Assembly: GCA_030849465.1 (NCBI GenBank)
Contig: JARVLF010000014.1
Location: forward strand, 62,001 to 126,000
DNA length: 64,000 bases
Direction of reading: 5' to 3'
Source of the DNA: Moesziomyces globuligerus
Taxonomy: Eukaryota > Basidiomycota > Ustilaginomycetes > Ustilaginales > Ustilaginaceae
Numbering within the stretch: the first letter of the stretch is position 1; the number at the start of each line of letters is the position of its first letter. The position numbers and the translations under genes were made by a program. This document shows, in pieces, positions 28,611 to 38,275 of the stretch. Below the pieces are notes generated by a model. It saw nothing but the letters and a program-made list of their open reading frames with translations. It had not been told where the DNA came from and made no database searches.

Positions 28611-30578
28611 CTACTTTGCGGGGGGATCGGTGCGGGCCAGACCCTTTTCGAGATCTTGTTGGCGGTGGTGGTTGTGTTGCGAGTCGGTCGACTGTCTGGT
28701 GCTGTGCGGGCGGCTATCGTCCGGATGCCTCTTTGCCTGCTTCCTCTGCTTCTTCTCCTTGTACCACTGCTTGCCCTCCTCCTTGCGCTTCTGGTCGTCG
28801 TTCCTATCCAGGCTAAACTCCTTGGTGAACAGCACGGTCACGACAAACGCCAAGAGCGTCAGCCCGAGGCCGAACCTGAAGACGTTTCGGAACGCGCCCA
28901 CGTAGGCCTGCAGCAACCTCTGCGAGGTGGCGGGATCAAACTCGCCCGAGGTGATGAGCTTGGGGTTGCGCACTGCCTGTGCGATGACGTCCTCGGGCAG
29001 TCCGCGTGCGGCGCTGCGTACGCTGTTGTTGAGGATGGTGTAGCTGATGGCCAGACAGAGCGTGCCGCCAAAGAGGCGCATAAAGTTGCGCGTCGAGGTG
29101 ACTACGGCCAGATCGCTACGGTCGACCGTGTTCTGTGCTGCGACGAGCGTCGTCTGGAGTGTGCCGCCCGCGCCGAAGCCGGAGAGGAGGAGGAAGCCGA
29201 TGACTTGGCCGATGGTCGAGTGCTCGTCGAGCAACGAGAGCAGACCGACGCCGATCGAGAAGAGGGCGAATCCGACGACGATGATCGCCTTGTACCTGCC
29301 TGTTTTGGAGACGACGATGCCGGCGACGATGGAGCAGATGGCCTGGAGCGCCATGAGCGGGATGAGGGTGACGCCAGCCTTGACGCCCGAGTATCCCTTG
29401 ACGACCTGGGTGAACTGGGGCACGAAGAAGAGCAGCAGATAAAAGATGCCGCCGGAGCAGACGGTCTGCACGAGCACGCTCGACACTGTAGGGATGCGGA
29501 AGAGGCGCATAGGCACGAGGGGCAGAGCCGCGACGCGTGCCTCGACGATGGCAAAGACGACAAAGATGACCGCGCCCAAGATGAGCGTGACGAGCACATG
29601 CGGACTCGACCAAGCATACTGCTGACCACCCCAGTTGAGGCCGAGGAGGAGCAGCACGGACCCCGAGAGCACGAGCGCCGTGCCGAGGTAATCGATCTTT
29701 GCGAGTTTGCTCTTTACGGAGCCGTCGACCTTTTTGAGCGGGAGGAGGATGATGACGCTGACGAGCGCGACGAGCGCGATGGGCACGGCGAGGATGAAGC
29801 ACCACCTCCAGCCGACCGTGGCGAGAGCGCCTCCGATGAGGGGACCACCAGCGTTGGAGATGGCGACGACGACGCCGAGGACGCCCTGGTAGGTGCCGCG
29901 CTCGCGGAGCGAGACGACATCGCCGACGACGACCATGACGAGGGAGACGATGCCACCGCCAAAGGCGCCTGCGAATGCGCGGAAGACGATGAGCTGTGTG
30001 ATGGACTGTGCGGCTGCGCAGAGCGCGCTGCCGATGAGGAAGCCGGTGAGCGCAAAGATGATGCAGGTCTTGCGGCCAAAGATGTCGCTGAAGCGGCCGT
30101 AGAGCGGGCTGGCTGCGGTCGAGGTGAGGAGGTACGAGGTGGAGAGCCAAGAGCTCTCGTTGCCGGCATGGAAGGAGGCGGTGATGGTGCCAAGGGCGGT
30201 ACTGATGATCGACTGATCGAGCAGCGCGACAAGCAGGGCGGCCGAGAGACCGGCAAAGACGAGGATGACCTGCTTCTTGGGGAGGAAGTTGGTCTGGTCC
30301 TGCAGAGCCACCTTGTGCTCTGTGGCGCTCTCAGGCGTCGATGCAGCTGTAGTTCCGTCGTCATGATGATGATGATGATCGTCGTCGTCTTCGTCGTGAA
30401 ATGACGGTCTTTGCGCGGAGGAATCGACGGTCTCGTGTTTTGGAGCTGCCGAAGGTGACTGTGACGACGCCGACGGCGTTGGTGGTGACGCAGCCGACAT
30501 TGGCGCCGTAGGCTCTGATTGGGATGGTGGCAGAGCGTCCGAATGTGTGGTGTTGGGATGGGGGCTTGGCTGAACCAT
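28611..30578 (-). CDS. MFS drug:H+ antiporter, DHA2 (14-helix) type
   Basis: 655 aa. A disordered N-terminus of about 95 residues with a His run (DDDDHHHHHDD) precedes the first helix (LVFAGLSAALLVALLDQSII). DHA2 signatures: LDQSIISTALGTI with motif D1, LYGRFSDIFGRKTC (motif A), FRAFAGAFGGGIVSLVMVVVGDVVSLRERG (motif B region), and ISNAGGPLIGGAL in helix 5 (motif C, G...GP.GG). Fourteen hydrophobic segments can be counted. The C-terminal tail is basic and charged. Such proteins export toxic compounds or siderophore-like molecules across the plasma membrane by proton exchange; the substrate is unknown. No introns. A long ORF on the opposite strand (28401-30404) is an antisense shadow. Confidence 0.92.
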   Translation of the reverse strand: MVQPSPHPNTTHSDALPPSQSEPTAPMSAASPPTPSASSQSPSAAPKHETVDSSAQRPSFHDEDDDDHHHHHDDGTTAASTPESATEHKVALQDQTNFLPKKQVILVFAGLSAALLVALLDQSIISTALGTITASFHAGNESSWLSTSYLLTSTAASPLYGRFSDIFGRKTCIIFALTGFLIGSALCAAAQSITQLIVFRAFAGAFGGGIVSLVMVVVGDVVSLRERGTYQGVLGVVVAISNAGGPLIGGALATVGWRWCFILAVPIALVALVSVIILLPLKKVDGSVKSKLAKIDYLGTALVLSGSVLLLLGLNWGGQQYAWSSPHVLVTLILGAVIFVVFAIVEARVAALPLVPMRLFRIPTVSSVLVQTVCSGGIFYLLLFFVPQFTQVVKGYSGVKAGVTLIPLMALQAICSIVAGIVVSKTGRYKAIIVVGFALFSIGVGLLSLLDEHSTIGQVIGFLLLSGFGAGGTLQTTLVAAQNTVDRSDLAVVTSTRNFMRLFGGTLCLAISYTILNNSVRSAARGLPEDVIAQAVRNPKLITSGEFDPATSQRLLQAYVGAFRNVFRFGLGLTLLAFVVTVLFTKEFSLDRNDDQKRKEEGKQWYKEKKQRKQAKRHPDDSRPHSTRQSTDSQHNHHRQQDLEKGLARTDPPAK

Positions 30579-31733
30579 GTCTGTGGTCGTTGGTGCTGGC
30601 TTTGCTTAGCCGGCGGTTCGGGGTGGGTGGGGTTCAGTTGTCAGATCGGGGCTGAGCTGTAGTGATGCATGCAACTCTTGTGGCTGCGTACTGGGCTACG
30701 CAGTGTGTATATACTCTGCGCCGTTTGATGTTTGCGGTGCAGGCGGACGAGCGAGTCACATGCTTGCGGGTATGAGGGGACGAGAGGCAAGAAGCGCAGG
30801 GCAGGCTGAAGAGGTGGAAAGTACGGCTTCTGGCGGCGATATGTGCGGTGTTTGTCAGAGCTGTCCAACGGCGCCTCGCGGTTCCTCGCGGTTTTTGGAT
30901 TGGCTCGGCCGTTCAACCGCCCAACTGGATCGACGCGGCCGGGCGTGTCGGCGAAATCTACGACCACCTCGACCCACCTCGACCCAACCTCTCGATCCGC
31001 GGTTTTCGAGTTCCATCGTTCCGAACACAGCGGCGGATTCCATCATGCCACCGACATTGAGTCACAGGTCAATCGCAGTGTGGTACTGCCGTTGCGCGTC
31101 TGAGGTTTTTGGGGCGGGTTAGCACGATCGACTGCAGGCAGTGCCCTTGCCAACGCTCGGGTCACACGAGCAGCATGGTTCGCCTGCGCTTATCGGCATC
31201 CTCTCGGCATGGTCTCGCACTCGGCTGCTCTCTGGTTCGGACCGCGCTCTTCCGCCTTATCGCCTTGCCTTGTCGCCCTTGTGCGCTCGCAGACTGAGCA
31301 TGGCTTTTTTCGGCTTAACCCTCCGATCCAGTAGTACTGTAAGCAGTCCCAGAGTGCAATTTCTCCACTCCTCCCCACGTCGACTCGAAATTCCCTCGCC
31401 ACAGGTGATTCACAGTGTGGGTGTGGGCGGAGAGATGGAAAAAGACTGAGGCCGCTGCCGGCTTTACATGCGCATTGGCTCCCACATGCCCACCGCCGGC
31501 CAATTCTCACCAACCTCCGCCCAACCCGCCTGTGCCATCCCCCGATCCTCCCGATCCCCGCCCCTCACCCCTTCCCCTCATCTCGCCCTGCCCGCTTCGT
31601 CCGCCTACGCACCCCAACCGCAATGCTGGCCAACACTGACAAATCATGATCGCACTAACAACAAAGGGGTATCTCTGCAAGACCAGGCCGAGCGCAGACG
31701 TCGGATCAAGCTGGCGCTGGGGTGCCTGGGTGC
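30579..31733. promoter_or_regulatory. Upstream region of the DHA2 transporter
   Basis: 1155 bases between the transporter start and the end of the Sds3-like gene. No coding signal; a TACTGTA-type motif near 31332. It probably holds the transporter promoter. Confidence 0.5.
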
Positions 31734-33813
31734 CTACTTGCGCCGCGCGCGCTTGCCGTTGGTCTTGCGGATGTTGATGAGGTCCGACTCGATCTCAAAG
31801 TCCTTGGCGGGCGTAAGCTGGGTGAGCGACTTGCCTGCATCCCACCTCAACCTTCCACCGGACGTGGTCACCACGGCCGCCGCTGCTGCTGCTGCTGCCG
31901 CTGCAGCGGCTGCGGCTGCAGCAGCTGCGGCCACCCGGCTGCTCGAGTCGTCGTCGTCTCCACCCGTGGTCGATGCCTCTCTGGCCGCTGCAGCCGAGGC
32001 GGCCGCCGCTGCTGCAGCAGCCGCCGCCTTGGAGCCGCCTTTCTTTTTCGAGCCGCCCTTGACACCGCCCACTGTGCCGTTGGCGCCGCCGAGCACGCTG
32101 AGGTTGCGCGAGCCGCCCATGTAGCTGCTGTCGCCCATCCCCACGCCGGACAGCAGATCGCCGCCACCGCCAAACGACAGGCCCAGCCCGCCCAGGTCGA
32201 GTCCGGCGCCGAGCCGACCCGCGCCGACCTCGTCGCGGCCGAAGCCCGAGAGCGCGATGAGCTCCTGGAGCCCGCTCGCGATGCCCGCCGCACCCGCCGC
32301 GTGGCCGTTGGCGCCGCGCTGCGAGCTGGCCGCCTCGGCTTCGTCGTCGCCCGCGCCGGCGCCGCGTCGGCTGGACTGCTTGTTGCGCAGCTTGCGCGTC
32401 GTGTGCGGACGCTGCGCACTGTCAAAGAACGCGTCGACCGCCACATCGCCGCCCTCCTTCTCCTCGTGCAGCCGCTTCTTGGTCGCCTCGACCACCGCCA
32501 GCAGCTTCTCGCGCGCGCCGCGCTTGGCCAGCCTCGCCTCCTCGTCCACCTTGTGCTTTTCGTTCTCGTACGCCAGCCGCGCCGACTCGAGCTGGTGCGC
32601 GTGCAGCAGCGCCGTCTCGCGCAGGCTCGCATCGCGCTGCAGCGTCAGCCGCGTCAGCTCGAGCGTGTAGTGGCGCGAACGCGCCGGGTTCGAGAGCAGC
32701 GTCGAGTACGATGCCGTCAGCGCGTGGTAGAGCTCCTGGTACAGGCTCTCGCGGTTCTCGATCGTCTCAAAGTGGATGCGGTGGATGCGGTCGATCACCT
32801 CCTTGCGCTTCTTGTCCTTCTTGCTCTCCGTCACCACGGGAGCTGCAGCGTCGATCCCGGCTTGCCCGGCACCAGCACCGGAGGCTGCTGCGGCGCTCGG
32901 AGCGGCAGCAGCTGCAGCCGCGGTGGCTGCGGCCGCTGCCTTTTCGGCTTTCGTGGCTCCGCGCTTCGAGGCCGTCGTGTCCGTGCTCGCGTTTTTTGCC
33001 ATGGTGGCGGCGCCGGCGCCGCCTGCTGCGTTGGCGTCCTTGTCCTTCTTCTCCTTGCGTGCCGCCTTGTTCGACGAAGACTTGGGCGACTTGCGGCTCG
33101 TCGAGGCCGACGATGCGAGGTGCTTGGCGTGCGACTCGGAGATGGCGCTTGCGGGCGCACCGGCCACGTTGTGGGGCGGCAGCGGCGGCGCACCGGAATG
33201 GTGCGGCGGGGGCAAGGGCATGTGCGGAGCCATGTGCGGCGAGGCGCGATGCTGAGGTGGCACGTTGGCGTAGCCGCCGGGCTGGTGAAGGTGTGGAGGA
33301 AGCCCAGAGGCTCCAGGCGGCGGAGGGCCCTGGTAGAGCTGCTGGTTCTGCCAGGAGGGCGAGGGCGGGTGGGGACCAGGGCTAGGGCGGTACTGGGGCA
33401 TGCCGTATCGGTCGTTGGGCGGCATGCCCATCATGCCCGGAGGGGGAGGGCCGTTTGGAGGCGGGCCCATGCCTGCGCGTGGGTCGCGGTGCGACATGGG
33501 GGGTGGTGAGGGCGGACCGTGGTGGTGCATGCCCGGGGGCGGACGACCAGGATCCATGCGCGAGGGATAGGATGGGCCGGGTGGATAGCCTGTGAGAGTG
33601 AGCAGACAAGAACGGTGGGAGTCAGGAATGATGTTGTGGGCGGGCCAAGAGAGACGGATGCGGAGGTGAAGACATACCCGGGCCATTCTGGTAAGGATCC
33701 TGCTGCATATGATGCGGCATGGGTGGATGATCGTAGCGGTCTGGATGGTTCGAGTGCCTCTTTGGGCCGGGTATCTGGGGCGGCATCTGCTGGCGCTCGA
33801 GTGAGGAAGCCAT
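31734..33813 (-). CDS. SDS3: Sds3-like subunit of the Rpd3L histone deacetylase complex
   Basis: Two exons, 33678-33813 and 31734-33589, with an 88-nt intron (donor GTATGT, acceptor ACAG). The splice joins YQNGPG to YPPGPSYPSRM. 663 aa. The first 230 residues are Pro/His/Met-rich and disordered. The helical Sds3/BRMS1-type core lies at about 290-460: RKEVIDRIHRIHFETIENRE, LYQELYHALTASYSTLL, then coiled coil with ESARLAYENEKHKVDEEARL and a DAFFDSAQRPHTTRKLRNK motif typical of the family. Two poly-Ala tracts follow, then a short basic C-terminus (LINIRKTNGKRARRK). In yeast Sds3 holds Rpd3L together; the same role is inferred. The call between Sds3 and Dep1 is made by order of motifs and is not certain. 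Confidence 0.82.
31874..31934 (-). repeat. Poly-alanine tract in the Sds3-like protein
   Basis: About 20 Ala codons, mixed GCN codons rather than a pure trinucleotide, so it is likely stable. A second shorter Ala-rich tract lies near 31985-32030. Confidence 0.85.
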
Positions 33814-35089
33814 GGTGGATGCAAGGGGGAGTCGCGATCACGGACGCGCGCGAGACAGCGGATGTGCGCTCTGGATGCGAGCGAGGCGAGGCGGGGCGAG
33901 GCGGGGCGAGCAGCCGGCAGATGAGGGTTTGCGCGAGTAACGGATGCGCTGGCGCTTTGCGTGTGATCGCGAGCGCAGGCGGAAGAAAGGCGGAAGCGAA
34001 AGGGCGCGGTTTAGGTGGTGATGATAGAGGTGCGAAAAAGGCAAGAGATGGTGGGGCGACAGAGGGATCGGAAACGCCGACGAGGATTCGAGCCACCGGA
34101 GCTTTGGTACGTCGGAACGCGGCGATGGAGGGCGGCGGCGGCGAGCACAACGGAATCGGATGAGCGGATGAGCAGCGAGCACGTTTGAGCGCCAGCAGCG
34201 GCCGAGCGGACGAGCGGTCGAGCGAGCCCGTGTGGGTTCGCTTTGAGCTGCAGCTTGGGCTTCTCAGTGAGAGAATTAATCACGGATTCTGCCACACCGA
34301 GCCGGTGCGTTGCGCGTCCAGCCAGGCGGCCTCACTCGCCTCGCGTCTCCAGAGCCAGCCAGGGCCAGGCCAGGCCAGAGTCGCCTCGGGCTGCAGCTCG
34401 GCTGCATTTTGCAAATTGGATCGCTCCACTCACACTCTCTCTCTCTGCTAGATGTAGCTGCGTGCAAAATTCCTGGTTGCAGTACGCATCTCGCTGTCGT
34501 TCGACCCCGCACGGATCGTAATCGCAATTGTGTGAGTGCTCATCGCCGATGCAGTACCACGCGTGCCAAATGCGAATACTGTGTCGAGTCTCGCACGGCT
34601 CGCACGGCTCGCAAGGCACAACAAAGCATCGTGGAGAGGCTCTGCGCGTGTGGCGAGGCTCGACCGCAGTGTGCTGAGCCAGATTCTGTGATTGTGATTT
34701 TTGGCAAAGAATGCGAGTGGAGATGCCAACACCTCTCGCGCACCCAACCACGAACCGACAGAGTGGGCTCTGGACATCTGTCTCCTTCATCAACCAACAC
34801 CAGCATCCAGCGCAGCATCCAGCATCCAGCGCAGCATCCAGCATCCAGCATCCAGCATCCAGCATCTTCCCTCACGCTCCGCCGATCGCGTCAACCCCCA
34901 CCGCATTCGCGCGACCCAGCATCCATCGCTCTCCTCGTCGCTCGATTCCGCACCAGTGCCCGCGCCGACGCCCCTCTGCCCGCAGATCGCTTTCAACACT
35001 CCCACCAAACTACACCTCCGACCGACCGGACAGCCCCTCACTGACTAGCCTGGCCATCGTCTAGCGCCTCGCGCCTCGCTTCGCCTGCC
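33814..35089. promoter_or_regulatory. Divergent region between SDS3-like and CUL3
   Basis: 1276 bases between divergent start codons. Contains a CATCCAG-based tandem repeat (34801-34866). No gene supported; the ORFs across it have simple-sequence composition. Confidence 0.5.
34801..34866. repeat. CATCCAG-based tandem repeat upstream of CUL3
   Basis: Seven-base (AGCATCC) and ten-base (AGCGCAGCATCC-like) units alternate for 66 bases, ending about 220 bases before the CUL3 ATG. Confidence 0.8.
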
Positions 35090-37729
35090 ATGAACGCTCC
35101 GGGCTCCATGAGGAGGCCTGGCGGCTCCCGCGGCACCAAGTTGAAGCCGCCAAAGAAGATCGGCCTCGACATCTCCATCGAAGACATGTGGCTCCGCCTC
35201 GCACACGCCATCTCCCAGATCCAGAACCACAACATATCCAAGCTCAGCTACGAGGAGCACTACCGATACGCCTACAACCTCGTGCTCTACCAGCAGGGCG
35301 ACATGCTCTACCACGGCGTCAAGAAGCAGGTCCAGTCCCACCTCGACAAGCTCTGTCGCGAAAAGATCATCCCCGCCTTCCCACCCGGCGGCGCTGCCTC
35401 CGTCTCCGCAGGCATCATCCTCCCCGAATCGCTCCTTCGTCAGTCGCAGTCCAGCTCCAACCCCTCCGCCTCGCAATCGCGCGCCAACTCGGACTCCACC
35501 ACCCATGCCAAGGGCAAGGGAAAAGCCAAGGCCGTGGACGACGACGATGTGGCAGCTTCATCCGCTAGCAACACCGCTGCGCTTACCATGTCAGCAACTC
35601 AGGCTGGCGATCGCGCCGACGCAGTCGCCCGCATACAGGCCGGCGAGCGCCTCATGACCGCCATCCGCGACACATGGCTCGACCACCGCAGCTGCATGTC
35701 CAAGCTCTCCGAGGTGCTCAAGTACGTAGATCGCGTCTACGTCGAGAATCACAAGGTGCCCTCCATCAACCGCCTTGGCCTCGAGATCTTCCGCGACTCC
35801 GTCATCCGCTCCTCCAAGTATCCCATCCAGATCTACCTCTACAGCACCCTCCTCACCCACATCCAGATCGAGCGCGAGGGCTCCGCCATCAGCCGCTCGC
35901 TCGTCAAGTCCAACGTCGATATGCTCGCAGACCTCACCCAGCACAAGCCCGGCATGCCGCCTCATCAGGACCCCTCTGTCTACTCGACCGACTTTGAGCC
36001 CGCCTTCCTCCAAACCTCCGCCGCCTTCTACTCGGCCGAGGCCGATCGCTGGCTCGATGCCGGCGATGCGCCCAAGTACCTCGCCCACGTCGCTCGCAGG
36101 CTCCAGGAGGAGGCCGATCGCGTCTCGGTCTACCTCAAGCCCGAGACCTCCAAGCCACTCCAGAGCCTGCTGGAAACGCACTTCCTCGCCCACCATCTCG
36201 CCACCATCATCGACATGCCCGGCTCCGGCCTCGTGAGCATGCTCGACCAGCACCGCACCGACGACCTCAGCCGCATGTACACGCTCTTCAACCGCGTCGC
36301 CGACGGCCCGCAGAAGCTCCGTCTCGGCCTCAAGGCCTACATCACCGCCAAGGGCAAGCTCATCAACGACGCGGTCACCAGTCAGACCGCAGCGCAGGCA
36401 CCGTCGACGGATGCGCCCGAGCCGCCGCCGCCGGCCACCGCCAAGCCCAAGCCCAAGGACAAGGCGTCCGAGGCGGACGCATCTACGCCGCAGGCGGCGA
36501 CTGCGATCCGGTGGGTGGAGGAGGTGCTCGAGTTCAAGCACAAGTTTGACGCCATGCTCGAGGGAGCGTTTGCCAGCGACACTGGGTTCGAGACGGCGAT
36601 CAACGAGGCGTTCGAGTCGTTCATCAACACGAACAAGCGGGCGGCCGAGTTCATCTCGCTCTTCATCGACGAGAACCTCAAGAAGGGCCTCAAGGGCAAG
36701 AGTGAGGCCGAGGTGGACGAGGTGCTGCGCAAGACCATCTCGGTGTTCCGCTTCCTGCACGAGAAGGATACGTTTGAGCGGTACTACAAGCAGCACCTTG
36801 CCAAGCGGCTGCTGCAGGGGCGGAGTGTCTCGGACGATGCCGAGCGCGGCATGATGGCCAAGCTCAAGGTGGAGAGCGGCCACGGCTATGTGGCCAAGCT
36901 GCAGGGCATGCTGAACGACATGAAGACGAGCGAGGAGACGATGGACGAGTTTGCGAGGACGGTCAAGAATTCGCACCGGCCGATGCGGTTCGGACTGGCG
37001 GTGAATGTGTTGACGAGTACGCACTGGCCGATTTCGGCGCAGGCGCCGAGCTGCGTGATGCCCGAGCTGATGATGGACGCGCGCAGGAGGTTCGAGGAGT
37101 TCTACCAGAGCAAGCACAACGGACGTGTGTTGACGTGGCATGCGAACTTGGGCAATGCCGACGTTCGCGTGGCCTTCAAGAGTCGCACGCACGAGATCAA
37201 CGTCTCTACGTTTGCGCTGGTTGTTCTTCTTCTCTTTGACACGCTCGATGATGGAGAGGTGTTGGGGTATGGGGATATTTTGCGAAGTACGTCGATTCCA
37301 GAGTTGGATTTGGAACGGACGTTGCAGTCGTTGGCGTGCGGAAAGTTTCGCGTGCTTAGCAAGCATCCCAAGGGGCGCGAGATTGGACGGGAGGATAAGT
37401 TTGCCTTTAACTCGTCCTTCAGCTGTCCTCTGGCGAGGTTCAAGATTCAGCAGATTGCAGGTAGGGTTGAGACGCCCAAGGAGCGACAGGCTACCAACGA
37501 GAAGATCGACGAGGAGAGGTCCGTGTTGATCGAAGCCTCGATCGTTCGCATCATGAAGAATCGAAAACAGCTCGCGCACAATGATCTCGTCCAACAGACC
37601 GTCGCTCAGCTCTCGACCAGATTCCATCCCCAAGTCGCCCACATCAAAAAGAGGATCGAAAGCTTGATAGATCGCGAATACCTCGAACGATCGCCCACCG
37701 ATCGAAACACCTACTTCTACCTCGCCTAG
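35090..37729 (+). CDS. CUL3: Cullin-3, scaffold of CUL3-RING ubiquitin ligases
   Basis: 879 aa, no intron. The N-terminal cullin repeats start after a short basic tail (SIEDMWLRLAHAISQIQNHN, LSYEEHYRYAYNLVLYQQGD), the Cul3-type start that binds BTB adaptors. The cullin homology domain covers about 530-760 (FRFLHEKDTFERYYKQHLAKRLL, LNDMKTSEETM, VLTSTHWPI). The C-terminal winged helix carries the neddylation site IVRIMKNRKQL with the expected acceptor Lys823 and ends in REYLERSPTDRNTYFYLA, the usual end of cullins. It assembles with a BTB protein and Rbx1 to ubiquitinate substrates. Low-complexity inserts at about 120-165 (Ser/Lys-rich) and 425-470 (Pro/Lys-rich) make it longer than the usual 760-790 aa. 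Confidence 0.96.
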   Translation: MNAPGSMRRPGGSRGTKLKPPKKIGLDISIEDMWLRLAHAISQIQNHNISKLSYEEHYRYAYNLVLYQQGDMLYHGVKKQVQSHLDKLCREKIIPAFPPGGAASVSAGIILPESLLRQSQSSSNPSASQSRANSDSTTHAKGKGKAKAVDDDDVAASSASNTAALTMSATQAGDRADAVARIQAGERLMTAIRDTWLDHRSCMSKLSEVLKYVDRVYVENHKVPSINRLGLEIFRDSVIRSSKYPIQIYLYSTLLTHIQIEREGSAISRSLVKSNVDMLADLTQHKPGMPPHQDPSVYSTDFEPAFLQTSAAFYSAEADRWLDAGDAPKYLAHVARRLQEEADRVSVYLKPETSKPLQSLLETHFLAHHLATIIDMPGSGLVSMLDQHRTDDLSRMYTLFNRVADGPQKLRLGLKAYITAKGKLINDAVTSQTAAQAPSTDAPEPPPPATAKPKPKDKASEADASTPQAATAIRWVEEVLEFKHKFDAMLEGAFASDTGFETAINEAFESFINTNKRAAEFISLFIDENLKKGLKGKSEAEVDEVLRKTISVFRFLHEKDTFERYYKQHLAKRLLQGRSVSDDAERGMMAKLKVESGHGYVAKLQGMLNDMKTSEETMDEFARTVKNSHRPMRFGLAVNVLTSTHWPISAQAPSCVMPELMMDARRRFEEFYQSKHNGRVLTWHANLGNADVRVAFKSRTHEINVSTFALVVLLLFDTLDDGEVLGYGDILRSTSIPELDLERTLQSLACGKFRVLSKHPKGREIGREDKFAFNSSFSCPLARFKIQQIAGRVETPKERQATNEKIDEERSVLIEASIVRIMKNRKQLAHNDLVQQTVAQLSTRFHPQVAHIKKRIESLIDREYLERSPTDRNTYFYLA

Positions 37730-38275
37730 CCCTCCCTTCGGCATTTTTTCCCGCACACTTTTGCAATCTCTTTACGATACGACCCACGCTTCGACTGTGC
37801 TGAGGGATTTCCAAGCTGCGAGGACCGAGGCGCGCGGGGTGGTTTCCGGTGTGTCTTTGCGTCCGCTCCACTGCAGCCACTTTGATCTCATGAATGTGGT
37901 TGGCCGGGTTTCGAGGATGGGGTGTGCAATCTCTGGAGCTGGGCGTGGTTCCAAACTCGCTAGCGACGACAGGACCTTGTTGTGCAACCTAGCCTCGCAT
38001 TTGCAGACCTCACTCTCCTCGTCGCTCACTCCCATCATCAGACTTGTCCAACACACTCACGAGCCGTGTTCATCCTTGCGCATCAGGTCCCCTCTCCTGA
38101 ACCCCTTACACCTCTGCCCCTTTCCCCAGCGTGGGGTTTACCGCGACAGAGCTTGTGCACAACGAAGAAAGTGTGAATTGGCAAGGACCAAAAAGTGCAA
38201 AAATGAGAGGACAAGAGCTTGGACTGGAGGCGAGTGGTACAAGTACAAGTGGATGGAGGAGATGATGGCGTGAGC
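37730..38275. other. Intergenic between CUL3 and OPI1 (tail-to-tail)
   Basis: 546 bases between convergent stops. I see nothing supportable. Confidence 0.5.

Noticed and set aside
28401..30404. 667-codon ORF antisense to the DHA2 transporter
   Set aside because: Charged, repetitive composition mirrors the codon bias of the transporter; no membrane or domain signal.
35591..37756. 721-codon ORF antisense to CUL3
   Set aside because: Shadow of a well-conserved cullin; no recognisable protein features.
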